64,000 nucleotides of DNA, from positions 248,001 through 312,000 of the forward strand of contig NZ_CANMPQ010000001.1 of assembly GCF_947499695.1 (NCBI RefSeq). The letters run 5' to 3'. The notes under the pieces are model-generated. The model did not search any database. It was given only the letters and a program-made list of their open reading frames with translations, and was not told the origin of the DNA. Below are positions 55,451-64,000 of the stretch, one piece after another. Every line of letters starts with the position of its first letter. The first letter of the stretch is position 1. The DNA is from an uncultured Allomuricauda sp. (GTDB lineage Bacteria; Bacteroidota; Bacteroidia; Flavobacteriales; Flavobacteriaceae). Position numbers and translations under genes: made by a program.

Positions 55451-56530
55451 ATGAAAGCAGTTGTTTATAAAGAAAGAGCAAAAATCGAGGTTGTGGATAT
55501 ACCTAAACCACAACTTTTAAAAGATGATGATGTTATCGTACGTATTACACTTGCAGGTGTTTGCGGAGCGGATTTGGAGTTTACCCAAAATGGACCTGAA
55601 ATGGGCTTGTTTGAAGGGATGCGAATAGGACATGAATTCGTTGGTGTCATAGATCAAGTAGGAAAGGATATTCACACCTTAAAAGTTGGAGACCGTGTGG
55701 TAGCTTCAGCAATGTTTGTTGACGGAGATTGTTACTATTGTAAACGAGATTTACCTTCAGCATGTGATCATGGAGGTCTATTTGGAACACCACTTTTTGC
55801 TGAGCATGGAGGTGATGATATCCAAGGAGGTCAGGCCGAATTTATCCGAGTTCCTTATGGTAATACATCACTATTTAAACTTCCAGAGGGTTTAACTGGA
55901 GAGGAACACGATACCAAAGTTCTTCCATTGGGAGATAACTTTGCCACCGGTTACCATGGTGCATTAAATGCGAATATCAAAACAGGTGAAACGGTAGTGG
56001 TTATTGGCGATGGTGCGGTTGGTCTAAGCGCAGTAATGGCAGCTACGTTATTTGGTCCTTCTACTATTATTCTTGTAGGTCGTCACGATAGTCGATTAGA
56101 ATTGGCAAAAACTATTGGAGCAACACATGTTGTAAATTCAAAAAACGAAGATCCAGTTGCATTCGTTAAATCACTTACGGAGGGAAGAGGTGCAAATTCT
56201 GTTATAGATTCAGTCGGTAATAAAACTGCTATTGCACAGGGTATGGAAATGACTCAGGCTGGCGCTTCGATAAGTGTTCTAGGATTTGGTCACCTTTATG
56301 AACCAGTAGAACAGCCTTACTCATCGGCCTTGTTTAGAAACATAACTATTCACACGGGTGTTGTAAACGTAGCTGCCTATATGGAAAAATTACTTCCTAT
56401 AGTTGAAAGGGGTGTTATAGATCCAAGTAAAATCTTTACTGATATTTTACCATTGTCAGAAGCGGAAAAAGGCTATGATTTAATGCGTGACCGTTCATCG
56501 GGAACACTTAAAGTGGCTTTGCGGCCTTAA
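55451..56530 (+). CDS. Zinc-dependent alcohol dehydrogenase family protein
   Basis: 359 residues, MDR fold. Catalytic zinc ligands are C38 in GVCGADLE and the GHEFVG region (His and Glu about 61-62). The structural zinc loop reads DGDCYYCKRDLPSAC, with three Cys and an Asp in place of the usual first Cys. GDGAVGLSAVMAA (about 183-195) is the NAD(P)-binding glycine motif. It oxidises or reduces an unidentified alcohol or aldehyde. It lies between a Crp/Fnr regulator and a zinc permease gene. Confidence 0.88.
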   Translation: MKAVVYKERAKIEVVDIPKPQLLKDDDVIVRITLAGVCGADLEFTQNGPEMGLFEGMRIGHEFVGVIDQVGKDIHTLKVGDRVVASAMFVDGDCYYCKRDLPSACDHGGLFGTPLFAEHGGDDIQGGQAEFIRVPYGNTSLFKLPEGLTGEEHDTKVLPLGDNFATGYHGALNANIKTGETVVVIGDGAVGLSAVMAATLFGPSTIILVGRHDSRLELAKTIGATHVVNSKNEDPVAFVKSLTEGRGANSVIDSVGNKTAIAQGMEMTQAGASISVLGFGHLYEPVEQPYSSALFRNITIHTGVVNVAAYMEKLLPIVERGVIDPSKIFTDILPLSEAEKGYDLMRDRSSGTLKVALRP

Positions 56531-56561
56531 TCCTTTCGGATTAAAAATTTACAATGACAGC

Positions 56562-56610
56562 AAATTGATGTGTCGAAAGACATTTTAAAACTTTTTTGGC
56601 ACATCAATTT
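56562..56610. repeat. Long inverted repeat after the alcohol dehydrogenase gene
   Basis: AAATTGATGTGTC at 56562-56574 pairs with GGCACATCAATTT at 56598-56610 (13 pairs, one wobble) across 23 bases that can themselves fold. There is no T-run after the stem. It probably forms the 3' end structure of the dehydrogenase mRNA. Confidence 0.5.
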
Positions 56611-56637
56611 AGCAGCTTTTGAATGCGCTTTAAGGAT

Positions 56638-56652
56638 ATATGATAATCATAT
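56638..56652. promoter_or_regulatory. Fur/Zur-like operator before the ZIP permease gene
   Basis: ATATGAT-A-ATCATAT is a perfect 15-base inverted repeat. Its core ATGATAATCAT (56640-56650) is the centre of the classical Fur-family box. It lies 65 bases before a zinc permease start, a natural place for a zinc-responsive Fur-family repressor. No such regulator is encoded in the window. Confidence 0.5.
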
Positions 56653-56716
56653 TTGCAAACCACTCCCATATAGCTAAAACGAATTACAAAACCCATCAAT
56701 TACAAATAATAACCTG

Positions 56717-57391
56717 ATGAATAAGTATTTACTCCCAGTTATTGCCATTGCTGTTGGTGTTATTATTGCATCTGTCACCAAAAAACAAAAATCGATAGGC
56801 ACTAAACTCTTATTATCATTTAGTGGCGCATTTCTATTAGCATTAGCTCTTTTTGATTTATTGCCCGAAGTGTATCATCATTTAGAAGCCAAGCAAACTG
56901 GACTTTTCATAATGTGCGGTATCCTATTGCAAATTATTTTGGAGTTTTTCTCTAAAGGTGTTGAACACGGCCATGCCTATGCTAATAAAGAAGGAGAACA
57001 GTTTCCATGGATACTATTTATAAGTCTTTGTATTCATAGTTTTTTAGAAGGGTTTCCTATTCACCAAAATAATGATATGGTGTATGGTGTGTTGATCCAT
57101 AAAATTCCAATAGCAGCATTGTTAACTACATTTTTATTTCAATCTAAGTATAGCAAAGTTCAGATTATTGGTTTTCTGGTGATATTTACCGCAATGACCC
57201 CTTTAGGAACCTACATATCTAATAATACGGTATTAGCTACTGAATATTTAGACATTGTTAATGCTATAGTAATCGGTATCTTTTTACACATTGCTACAAC
57301 CATCCTATTTGAAACCGGTGAAGGTCATAAGTTTAATTTGTCAAAGCTGGTAGTTATATGTTTGGGTATTTCAATGGCTCATTTCATTTAA
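56717..57391 (+). CDS. ZIP family zinc/divalent-metal permease
   Basis: 224 residues, about eight membrane helices. The metal-transport motifs are clear: HSFLEGFPI at 107-115 (helix 4) and HKIPIA at 128-133 (helix 5), and a His-rich loop VEHGHAYA (82-89) precedes them. ZIP proteins move zinc or iron into the cytoplasm. A Fur-like palindrome lies upstream, and the zinc alcohol dehydrogenase gene precedes it on the same strand. Confidence 0.87.
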   Translation: MNKYLLPVIAIAVGVIIASVTKKQKSIGTKLLLSFSGAFLLALALFDLLPEVYHHLEAKQTGLFIMCGILLQIILEFFSKGVEHGHAYANKEGEQFPWILFISLCIHSFLEGFPIHQNNDMVYGVLIHKIPIAALLTTFLFQSKYSKVQIIGFLVIFTAMTPLGTYISNNTVLATEYLDIVNAIVIGIFLHIATTILFETGEGHKFNLSKLVVICLGISMAHFI

Positions 57392-57405
57392 AGGTTCTAA
57401 AAGAA

Positions 57406-57520
57406 TAGTAAAGAGTGGTTTGGCAGGAATTCTGCGCAGTTTTGGAAAGTGATTCCGTGGTGGCGGGAGCTTATAATTTTAGTTGAAAAAGTGAGGCAAA
57501 TCAGCTACCACTCTTTATTA
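57406..57520. mobile_element. Possible MITE-like or structured element with terminal inverted repeats
   Basis: TAGTAAAGAGTGGT at 57406-57419 is the reverse complement of ACCACTCTTTATTA at 57507-57520 except for one base, enclosing 87 bases without a reading frame. The interior is more GC-rich than the flanks. No target duplication is evident. It could be a small transposon relic, an RNA, or just a 3' structure of the permease mRNA. The rest of the 57392-57644 gap shows nothing else. Confidence 0.35.
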
Positions 57521-57644
57521 AAACAGAAGTATTCGTGCTCTTGGTTTATCTAAAATCTCCTTAATTTATCCTAATAATTGTGCATTCCTCGATGAAATGC
57601 AATATTTTTATTCGTTGTAAGTTCATGTCTTAGACAAGATATTT

Positions 57645-60557
57645 ATGCGGATAAACCTTTACTTTCCCATTTTCTTATTGGTTTTATATAGTGTCCACGG
57701 TCAAAGAAACCCGTTGGTCACTAAAGATTCCTTGGTGCAATCTAATTGGGTGGAAGCCAAATATGATAGTATGTCGCTAGAGGAACGTGTGGGGCAGCTG
57801 TTTATGGTAAGTGTCGCTTCCAACCAAAATAAATCTGCAACCGATGCCATAAGAAAGCTCATTGTAGAAGAGCATATAGGGGGTGTCATTTTTTCGAGAG
57901 GCGGTCCGGTTAGACAAGCAAAGCTGACCAATAGCTATCAGGCAAGTGCAAAAATACCCCTGCTTATTGGAATGGATGCCGAATGGGGCCTTTCCATGCG
58001 ATTGGATTCTACCTATGCGTTTCCATGGAATATGACCCTCGGAGCCATTCAAGACAGTTCTATTGTTGAAAAAGTGGGATATCAAATTGGCAAACATGCT
58101 AAACGACTTGGTGTACATATCAATTTTGCACCAGATATTGACGTAAACAATAACCCAAAGAACCCCATTATCGGAAATCGTTCCTTTGGCGAAGACCCTC
58201 TCAATGTTACCCAAAAAGGAATTGCTTTTATGAATGGGATGGAAGCGGCCGGGGTGTTATCCTGCGGGAAACACTTTCCAGGACATGGCGATACTGCAAC
58301 GGATTCTCACAAATCACTTCCTGTTATCAATTCGACTAAACAACGATTGGATTCCGTAGAGTTGTATCCATATCGACAGTTGATAGGCAATGGATTGAGT
58401 TCCGTGATGGTAGCTCATTTAGATGTTCCTAATCTCGAAATTATGCAGGGATTGCCATCTTCACTTTCAGAACAAATAATTACTGGAGTTTTGAAAGAAG
58501 AAATGGGCTTTGAAGGCTTGATTTTTACCGATGCCCTCAATATGAAGGCGGTTTCTGAATTTGTTCCGGAAGGAGAAGTTGAACTTGAAGCTTTCAAAGC
58601 TGGAAATGATATGTTGCTCATGCCCGAAAATGTATTGAAAGCTAAAGAAAAACTTATTGAGGCATACACAAAAGGGGTAATCAGTGAAAATCGTTTGGCC
58701 TATTCCGTCAAGAAGATTCTTATGGCCAAATACAAGGCCGGCCTTCATGATTACGCTCCTGTTGATCTGGAAAATCTGTATGGTGACTTAAATGATGTTG
58801 AGAATGATGTTGTCTATGAGAATGCCATAGAGCATGCAATTACCACGGTCAAAAACAATTTCTCTTTACTTCCAGTCAAGAAATTAGAGAACAAAAAAAT
58901 TGCATATGTGCAGTTTGGTGATGCTTCTGGGGAAACATTTTTAAAGACTTTGACCAAATACGCCAAGGTTACACGTATTAAGGCAATGGATGCTGCTGGT
59001 TATAAAAAAAGCCTAGCGGATTTTAATTTGGTCATTGTCGGGTTCCATAAGAGCAATGAAAGTCCTTGGAAATCCTATAAACTTTCGAAGAATGAATTGT
59101 TTTGGCTACACGAAATAGCAAATCTGCGAACAAGTAACACTATTTTAAGTGTTTTTGCCAAACCTTACGCGCTTTTGGATGTGCTTGATTTCAGAACAAT
59201 AGATGGATTGATTATGGCCTATCAAAATAGCGATATGGCACAAGAAGCAGCAGCAGAGGTTATTTTTGGAGCTATAGGCGCCAATGGGAAGTTACCGGTG
59301 TCTGCCCATCCAGAATTCCCAGTGAACACAGGTACTTCATTAAAACCCTTGCAGCGTTTGGGTTATAGCATCCCAGAACGAGTGGGTTTAAGTTCATCAC
59401 GATTGGCCGTTGTAGACACTTTGGTCAATGCCGGCTTGGATTCTTTGATGTTTCCCGGAGCGCAGGTATTAATTGCTAAAAAAGGAAAGGTAATTTACAA
59501 TAAGAGCTTTGGTAAGCCTACGTATGATTCTGAAGAGAAAATCAAAGGCGACCATATTTATGACTTAGCTTCATTGACCAAGATACTATCAACATTACCC
59601 TTGATAATGAAAATGGAGGAAGAGGGTAAAATAGCATTGAACGATACCTTCAAAGAACTTATTCCGCAGTACGATTCCACGGAACTAAAAGATGTAACCG
59701 TACTCAAAGCGCTGTCGCATTATGGGCGTTTGCCTGCTTGGATCGCTTTTTATATCGATACATTGACCAAAAGTCGAAAACCTTCCAGCCAATTTTACAG
59801 GAATGCACCAACGGATGGTTTTTCATATAAGGTAGCTGATAATTTGTATTTGACGGATGCCTATAAAGATTCCATTTACAATAGAATTGGAAGACAGAGT
59901 CTAAAATCGAACCGATATCGCTATAGCGATGTGGCCTATTACGTTTTCAAAAAATATATTGAGGATACCTATGACCAGTCACTGGATAAATTGATTCAGG
60001 AATTCTTGATCAACCCTATGGGACTTGACCATACTGCGTTTAATCCACTGGAAAAGTTCCCGAAAGAAACTATCATACCTTCCGAAGAAGATAATTATTA
60101 CCGCCACCAGACCGTTCAAGGCTATGTTCATGATATGGGAGCGGCAATGCAGGGCGGAGTTGGGGGACATGCCGGCTTGTTCAGCAATGCCATGGATGTG
60201 GCCAAAATCATGCAAATGTATTTACAAGGTGGAGTTTACGGAGGAAAACGCTTTTTGACAGACCGGACCATAAAGAAATTCAACACATGCTATTTCTGCC
60301 ATAAAGATGTTCGACGTGGGGTTGGTTTTGATAAGCCCCAATTAAAGGATAGCGGACCAACCTGTGGATGCGTTTCAAGGAAAAGTTTTGGTCATAGTGG
60401 ATTCACCGGCACCTACACATGGGCAGATCCTGACGAAGAATTGGTGTATGTATTCCTGTCTAACCGAACGTACCCGTCCTCAAGCAATACCTTGTTGATA
60501 AAATCGGGACTGCGGACTAGAATTCAGCAGGCGATTTATGATTCTATTATAAATTAG
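57645..60557 (+). CDS. GH3 beta-N-acetylhexosaminidase fused to serine hydrolase (beta-lactamase fold)
   Basis: 970 residues. Signal peptide about 1-19, GH3 domain about 40-360 with the NagZ-type loop K209-H-F-P-G-H-G-D-T-A-T-D220-S-H222 (Asp/His general acid pair) and nucleophile D296 in IFTDALNM. A GH3 C-terminal domain spans about 380-570, and a class C beta-lactamase-like domain from about 600 with S643-L-T-K646 and YSD near 762. Related fusions occur widely in Bacteroidetes and are thought to act in peptidoglycan turnover in the periplasm. bshA follows after 29 bases. Confidence 0.9.
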   Translation: MRINLYFPIFLLVLYSVHGQRNPLVTKDSLVQSNWVEAKYDSMSLEERVGQLFMVSVASNQNKSATDAIRKLIVEEHIGGVIFSRGGPVRQAKLTNSYQASAKIPLLIGMDAEWGLSMRLDSTYAFPWNMTLGAIQDSSIVEKVGYQIGKHAKRLGVHINFAPDIDVNNNPKNPIIGNRSFGEDPLNVTQKGIAFMNGMEAAGVLSCGKHFPGHGDTATDSHKSLPVINSTKQRLDSVELYPYRQLIGNGLSSVMVAHLDVPNLEIMQGLPSSLSEQIITGVLKEEMGFEGLIFTDALNMKAVSEFVPEGEVELEAFKAGNDMLLMPENVLKAKEKLIEAYTKGVISENRLAYSVKKILMAKYKAGLHDYAPVDLENLYGDLNDVENDVVYENAIEHAITTVKNNFSLLPVKKLENKKIAYVQFGDASGETFLKTLTKYAKVTRIKAMDAAGYKKSLADFNLVIVGFHKSNESPWKSYKLSKNELFWLHEIANLRTSNTILSVFAKPYALLDVLDFRTIDGLIMAYQNSDMAQEAAAEVIFGAIGANGKLPVSAHPEFPVNTGTSLKPLQRLGYSIPERVGLSSSRLAVVDTLVNAGLDSLMFPGAQVLIAKKGKVIYNKSFGKPTYDSEEKIKGDHIYDLASLTKILSTLPLIMKMEEEGKIALNDTFKELIPQYDSTELKDVTVLKALSHYGRLPAWIAFYIDTLTKSRKPSSQFYRNAPTDGFSYKVADNLYLTDAYKDSIYNRIGRQSLKSNRYRYSDVAYYVFKKYIEDTYDQSLDKLIQEFLINPMGLDHTAFNPLEKFPKETIIPSEEDNYYRHQTVQGYVHDMGAAMQGGVGGHAGLFSNAMDVAKIMQMYLQGGVYGGKRFLTDRTIKKFNTCYFCHKDVRRGVGFDKPQLKDSGPTCGCVSRKSFGHSGFTGTYTWADPDEELVYVFLSNRTYPSSSNTLLIKSGLRTRIQQAIYDSIIN

Positions 60558-60586
60558 GCTTAAAATATTGCCTTAGATTTGTTCTT

Positions 60587-61729
60587 ATGAAGATAGCTAT
60601 AGTTTGTTACCCCACTTTTGGAGGTAGTGGCGTTGTAGCCACTGAATTAGGCATTGCCCTAGCCGAAAGAGGGCATGAAGTGCATTTTGTGACATACAAA
60701 CAGCCGGTGAGATTAGGGCTTTTGAGCAACAATATTCACTTTCATGAGGTTCACGTTCCAGAATACCCACTTTTTCATTATCAACCTTATGAATTAGCCC
60801 TGTCGAGCAAGTTGGTGGACACAATTAGGCTGTATGGAATAGAATTATTACACGTTCATTATGCCATTCCGCATGCATATGCCGGATATATGGCAAAAAA
60901 GATGTTGCAAGAAGAAGGAATTTTTATTCCAATGATTACCACGCTTCATGGAACTGACATAACACTGGTTGGAAAGCATCCATTTTACAAACCAGCGGTG
61001 AATTTTAGCATCAATAAATCTGATGTGGTGACTTCGGTTTCAGAAGGATTGAAACAAAAAACTTTGGAGATTTTCAATATTGAAAAAGATATTGAGGTAA
61101 TCCCCAACTTTATTGATTCATCAAAATACCAATCCGACTATACCGATTGCCAAAGGTCTTTGATGGCCAATGAAGACGAGAGAATCATTACACATATCAG
61201 TAACTTTAGAAAAGTCAAGAACATCCCAGACGTTATTCATGTTTTTTATAGAGTTCAGAAAGAAATTCCAGCTAAACTTATCATGGTTGGTGAAGGACCG
61301 GAAAAAGAATATGCAGAACAACTTTGTGATGATCTTGGAATAAAAGACAGGGTTGTGTTTTTGGGGAATAGCAACGAGATTGACAGAATCCTTTGCTTTT
61401 CAGACTTGTTTTTATTGCCGTCCAAATCCGAAAGTTTTGGTTTGGCAGCTTTGGAAGCAATGATTAATAAAGTCCCTGTGATTTCCAGTAATACCGGTGG
61501 TATTCCTGAGGTAAACAAACATGGAGTTTCTGGTTATCTTGCAGATGTAGGCGATATCGAAGAGATGGCATCCAAGGCAATGCATATTTTAAAAGATGAC
61601 GATGTGCTTGAAGAATTCAAGAACAATGCCAATAAGGTGGCTTCTAAATTTGATATATTGAATATTTTACCGCTTTATGAAGAGGTATATGAAAAGGCCT
61701 TTAAATCCAGATTCAAGAACACTTTTTAA
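60587..61729 (+). CDS. bshA: N-acetyl-alpha-D-glucosaminyl L-malate synthase
   Basis: 380 residues, GT4 glycosyltransferase. GGSGVVATELGIALAERGHEV (about 12-32) starts the N-terminal Rossmann domain, HVHYAIPHAYAG (about 90-101) and HGTDITLVG (about 121-129) are characteristic of BshA, and ESFGLAALEAM (about 283-293) holds the EX7E motif for UDP-GlcNAc. It joins GlcNAc to L-malate, the first step of bacillithiol synthesis. The other bsh genes are not in this window. Confidence 0.94.
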   Translation: MKIAIVCYPTFGGSGVVATELGIALAERGHEVHFVTYKQPVRLGLLSNNIHFHEVHVPEYPLFHYQPYELALSSKLVDTIRLYGIELLHVHYAIPHAYAGYMAKKMLQEEGIFIPMITTLHGTDITLVGKHPFYKPAVNFSINKSDVVTSVSEGLKQKTLEIFNIEKDIEVIPNFIDSSKYQSDYTDCQRSLMANEDERIITHISNFRKVKNIPDVIHVFYRVQKEIPAKLIMVGEGPEKEYAEQLCDDLGIKDRVVFLGNSNEIDRILCFSDLFLLPSKSESFGLAALEAMINKVPVISSNTGGIPEVNKHGVSGYLADVGDIEEMASKAMHILKDDDVLEEFKNNANKVASKFDILNILPLYEEVYEKAFKSRFKNTF

Positions 61730-61732
61730 TTT

Positions 61733-62188
61733 ATGAAATACTTCCTGTTGATATCGTTTCTCTGTTTGGTTTCATGTAAGGCCCAAAAAGACACGAAAAT
61801 GAATACCTCTGAAAAAGGAGATATGGAATTGATTGCAAGCGATGCTTACAGCGGCATTGATAACTACGAAGCATCTGTAATACAGGACTCCAAGTCATTG
61901 AATAAATTTTACGGGAGAATCAATCAGACAAGAAAACCTGGCCTGCCCGTACCTCAAGTTGATTTCTCCAAAAATGTTCTTTTGGTAATGTGTTTGGGAA
62001 AACAAAAAGGGGAAACAACCCCTTTACTCACAAAAACAGAAGAAGAGAATAATATTTTGATTACCATAGAATTATCAGACAAAACTAGCAGTTTGGAAGC
62101 TGAAAACTCTCTAATGTCCTATCCCTTTTATATTTATAAACTTCAACACACGTCCAAGGAGGTAAGCATACAAAAATCTGGATTTTAA
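61733..62188 (+). CDS. Small lipoprotein with PrcB_C-like domain
   Basis: 151 residues. Lipobox CLVSC with Cys at 15. The core DFSKNVLLVMCLGKQKG (about 81-97) and the strand-rich remainder resemble the PrcB_C (protease complex subunit) family; this is a weak match made by eye. It starts 3 bases after bshA and is probably co-transcribed, though a link to bacillithiol is not evident. Confidence 0.6.
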   Translation: MKYFLLISFLCLVSCKAQKDTKMNTSEKGDMELIASDAYSGIDNYEASVIQDSKSLNKFYGRINQTRKPGLPVPQVDFSKNVLLVMCLGKQKGETTPLLTKTEEENNILITIELSDKTSSLEAENSLMSYPFYIYKLQHTSKEVSIQKSGF

Positions 62189-62272
62189 AAGCGGTCTAAT
62201 CAAGATTTTGACTTCTTATCGAAAATAAGAGCACTTCAAAGTACAAAGCAAAAAATTACCATAGGGTTGATT

Positions 62273-62280
62273 TAGCTTTG
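62273..62280 (+). promoter_or_regulatory. Possible -7 box of the OmpA-family gene
   Basis: TAGCTTTG fits TAnnTTTG exactly and lies 29 bases before the ATG. A -33 element is not clear. Confidence 0.42.
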
Positions 62281-62309
62281 CCCTGAAAAGAACCTCAAAT
62301 CTTATTCAT

Positions 62310-63488
62310 ATGAAAAGTGTAAAACCTCTTGTTGCGGCACTTATTTTATTTAGTTCCCTCAACCTAGTTGGTCAAGATGTCCAGCTCACAAAAAAAGATA
62401 GTATTGTATATAGTTATTGGTTGGTAACCTTGGGAACAAATTTCGTAGATGATTCTGGAGACGAATTCGGGAAGCTATTCGACCTTAGCGCAGGTTGGAA
62501 CACTGTTCCATATCCCTCAAGGGCCAGTATTGGTCGTTATTTTGAAAACGGATTAGGGCTGGAAGCTATTGCTAGTTATAACAAGTACGATGCAGGAAAA
62601 ATAGTGGACAATGCTGTGAATCCAGGAGATGTGGATTATTTCGGTATTGATTTTAGGGTAAGTTACGATTTGAATAAGATACTTGGAGAAATGGGCTTTT
62701 TTGATCCGTATGTTGGCATTGGCGTTGGTTATACAGATGCAAACAATCAAGGAAGGGGAACATATAATGCAGTTGTCGGTTTTAGAACTTGGTTTTCTGA
62801 CCACTGGGGACTAGATTTTAATTCCACTGGAAAATGGGCTATGAACACCGAAAATGCCACTAACCATATTCAACATGCTGTTGGTGTTGCGTATAGATTC
62901 AATGTCAAGAAAGGGCTTTCAAGGAAAGGAGAAGAGAAATTGGCATTGTTAAAGGAATTGGAGGCCGAGCAGCAAAGAATTCAAGATTCCATCGCAGCGA
63001 AACAAAAAGCCGATGAGGAGGCCAGACTTTTGGCTGAGCGCTTGGATAGAGAGAAAGAAGCAGCACGACTAGCCGAGGTCGAGAAAGCAAAGAAAGATGC
63101 TGAAGACGCTAGGTTAGCCCAAATAAAAAGGGCAATTGATAAATTGTCCAACGTCTATTTTAAGCTAAATTCGTCCTACCTTACCACAAATGATAAAGTG
63201 ATATTGGATAAGTTGGTGAACATAATGAAGAATACACCAAGTTTAGTGATAGAGGTAAATGCCCATACAGATTCCAGGGGAACAGATAAGTATAACCAGT
63301 GGTTATCTGAAAAGAGAGCGGAAAGAACTGTAAAATATATATTGTCTCAAGGTATATCTAAAGATAGAATTCAGCTTGACGCCTTTGGTGAAACCCGATT
63401 GACCAATGAATGTGAAGATGGAGTTAATTGTCCGGAGAGGAAACATAGTGAGAATAGAAGGTCGGAGTTTAAGTTGATCGCATATTAA
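62310..63488 (+). CDS. OmpA family outer-membrane protein
   Basis: 392 residues. Signal peptide about 1-21, an eight-strand-type barrel (about 30-205; GVGYTDANNQG, VVGFRTWFSDHWGLDF), a highly charged helical region rich in Ala, Glu and Lys (about 207-270), then an OmpA C-terminal peptidoglycan-binding domain (about 280-385) with NAHTDSRG and LSEKRAERTVKYI. It links outer membrane to cell wall. The abundance of such proteins fits the strong bidirectional terminator after it. Confidence 0.92.
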   Translation: MKSVKPLVAALILFSSLNLVGQDVQLTKKDSIVYSYWLVTLGTNFVDDSGDEFGKLFDLSAGWNTVPYPSRASIGRYFENGLGLEAIASYNKYDAGKIVDNAVNPGDVDYFGIDFRVSYDLNKILGEMGFFDPYVGIGVGYTDANNQGRGTYNAVVGFRTWFSDHWGLDFNSTGKWAMNTENATNHIQHAVGVAYRFNVKKGLSRKGEEKLALLKELEAEQQRIQDSIAAKQKADEEARLLAERLDREKEAARLAEVEKAKKDAEDARLAQIKRAIDKLSNVYFKLNSSYLTTNDKVILDKLVNIMKNTPSLVIEVNAHTDSRGTDKYNQWLSEKRAERTVKYILSQGISKDRIQLDAFGETRLTNECEDGVNCPERKHSENRRSEFKLIAY

Positions 63489-63539
63489 AAGCGAATTACA
63501 AAGAAAATCTTGTTCGGTAAATACACTTGAAAAAGATTA

Positions 63540-63578
63540 TAATTGACAAAGGGGGTTAATAACCCCCTTTGTCAATTA
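63540..63578. terminator. Bidirectional terminator between convergent genes
   Basis: AATTGACAAAGGGGGTT at 63541-63557 pairs perfectly with 63561-63577 over a three-base loop, with one further pair outside, giving 18 bp. Both arms carry an AAA/TTT step but no long T-run. It sits between the OmpA-family gene and the minus-strand partial gene. Confidence 0.75.
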
Positions 63579-63591
63579 AGTAAATAAAACC

Positions 63592-64000
63592 TCATTGTTT
63601 TTTGTAGTCTGATAGCTCGGTTCTCATCGTTTTTTGATTTTCCATGAGTACTTTGTTTTGTTCTATTAGTTGTTTTATTTGCTTGTTCTGTTCTATGGTG
63701 TATAACGTCAATTCTTCAATCTTTTGAAGCAGTAAAGCGTCCATCTCGCCAAGATCTATGCCATCCTTCTCAATTTTTTTCTGTGAAGGGATATTGGGTA
63801 AATGCCCATTGCGTTTTATAAATCTATTTACATCCTCCAACTTGGGTAATTTGTAATTATCCCTAAAAACAAAGTCTGGCCAATCAACATTCAATCTTAC
63901 ATTTACACCCTCTGCAATAATACTTCCCAATACAGCCAACTGATATCCAGCAGGTACCGTTGCAGTTCCAATACCTACTGTGCCTTGGGTATAAGATATA
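63592..64000 (-). CDS. C-terminal end of a large surface protein with tail-fibre-like coiled coil (partial)
   Basis: The frame is open from the right edge of the window to the stop at 63592-63594, about 135 residues. The motifs GTVGIGT near the edge, GYQLAVLGSIIAEGV, NGHLPNIPS and LGEMDALLLQKIEELTLYTIEQ are those of the C-terminal domain common to long, repetitive Bacteroidetes surface or tail-fibre-like proteins. The last 45 residues form a coiled coil, likely for trimerisation. The N-terminal part is outside the window. Function unknown. Confidence 0.78.
   Translation of the reverse strand, partial: ISYTQGTVGIGTATVPAGYQLAVLGSIIAEGVNVRLNVDWPDFVFRDNYKLPKLEDVNRFIKRNGHLPNIPSQKKIEKDGIDLGEMDALLLQKIEELTLYTIEQNKQIKQLIEQNKVLMENQKTMRTELSDYKKQ

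Overview
The window looks like a chromosomal segment of a marine, algal-polysaccharide-degrading Flavobacteriaceae bacterium, in the range of Zobellia, Maribacter or Arenibacter. This placement is inferred from AT-rich DNA, two SusC/SusD pairs, Bacteroidetes-type -7 boxes (TAnnTTTG), flavobacterial housekeeping genes (bshA, lptD, tamB, a GH3-serine hydrolase fusion) and alginate lyases. No species can be fixed without a database search.

Bases 1-16.6 kb are an alginate utilisation locus. In order: the 3' end of a PL7 alginate lyase, kdgF (opens unsaturated uronate), susC and susD (outer-membrane import), a PKD-repeat surface lipoprotein, two tandem PL7 lyases, a GntR/FadR-type regulator, an MFS uronate transporter, two SDR reductases, kdgK, kdgA, and an Nramp-fold transporter that lacks the family's metal ligands. 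A clear intrinsic terminator ends the run at 16589-16617. Together the genes would cut alginate, import oligomers, convert unsaturated monomer to DEH, reduce it to KDG, phosphorylate it to KDPG and split it into pyruvate and glyceraldehyde-3-phosphate. A palindrome (TTGGTTAACCAA / CTGGTTAACCAG) lies before both susC and the regulator gene and is the probable operator.

16.7-25.9 kb hold a pair of membrane-anchored AraC regulators, one with about 200 residues missing in frame. They are followed by a second SusC/SusD/lipoprotein trio with no degradative enzyme beside it, and an aldose dehydrogenase-like lipoprotein. 26.2-30.1 kb carry xylulokinase, xylose isomerase and a LacI regulator, with a nested inverted repeat upstream.

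30.2-53.7 kb are mostly housekeeping: a nucleotidase, a lipoprotein esterase, a VanX-type dipeptidase, a methyltransferase, an AI-2E-family membrane protein, rsmE, tsaD, tamB, pfkA, gapA, a BadF-type kinase, ridA, lptD, an amidase, an MCE protein and an Fe-S electron-transfer pair. 53.8-57.4 kb form a small accessory patch: a lipoprotein, an apparently decayed stretch, a Crp/Fnr regulator, a zinc alcohol dehydrogenase and a ZIP zinc permease, with FNR-like and Fur-like palindromes between the genes. 57.6 kb to the end carry the GH3-serine hydrolase fusion, bshA, a small lipoprotein, an OmpA-family protein and the 3' end of a large surface protein that runs off the window.

I saw no tRNA, rRNA, CRISPR array, prophage, intact insertion sequence or recognisable defence system. 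The most promising novelties are the metal-ligand-free Nramp-like transporter in the alginate operon, the oppositely charged linkers of the tandem lyases, the truncated AraC paralog, and the regulatory palindromes around the Crp-ADH-ZIP cluster.
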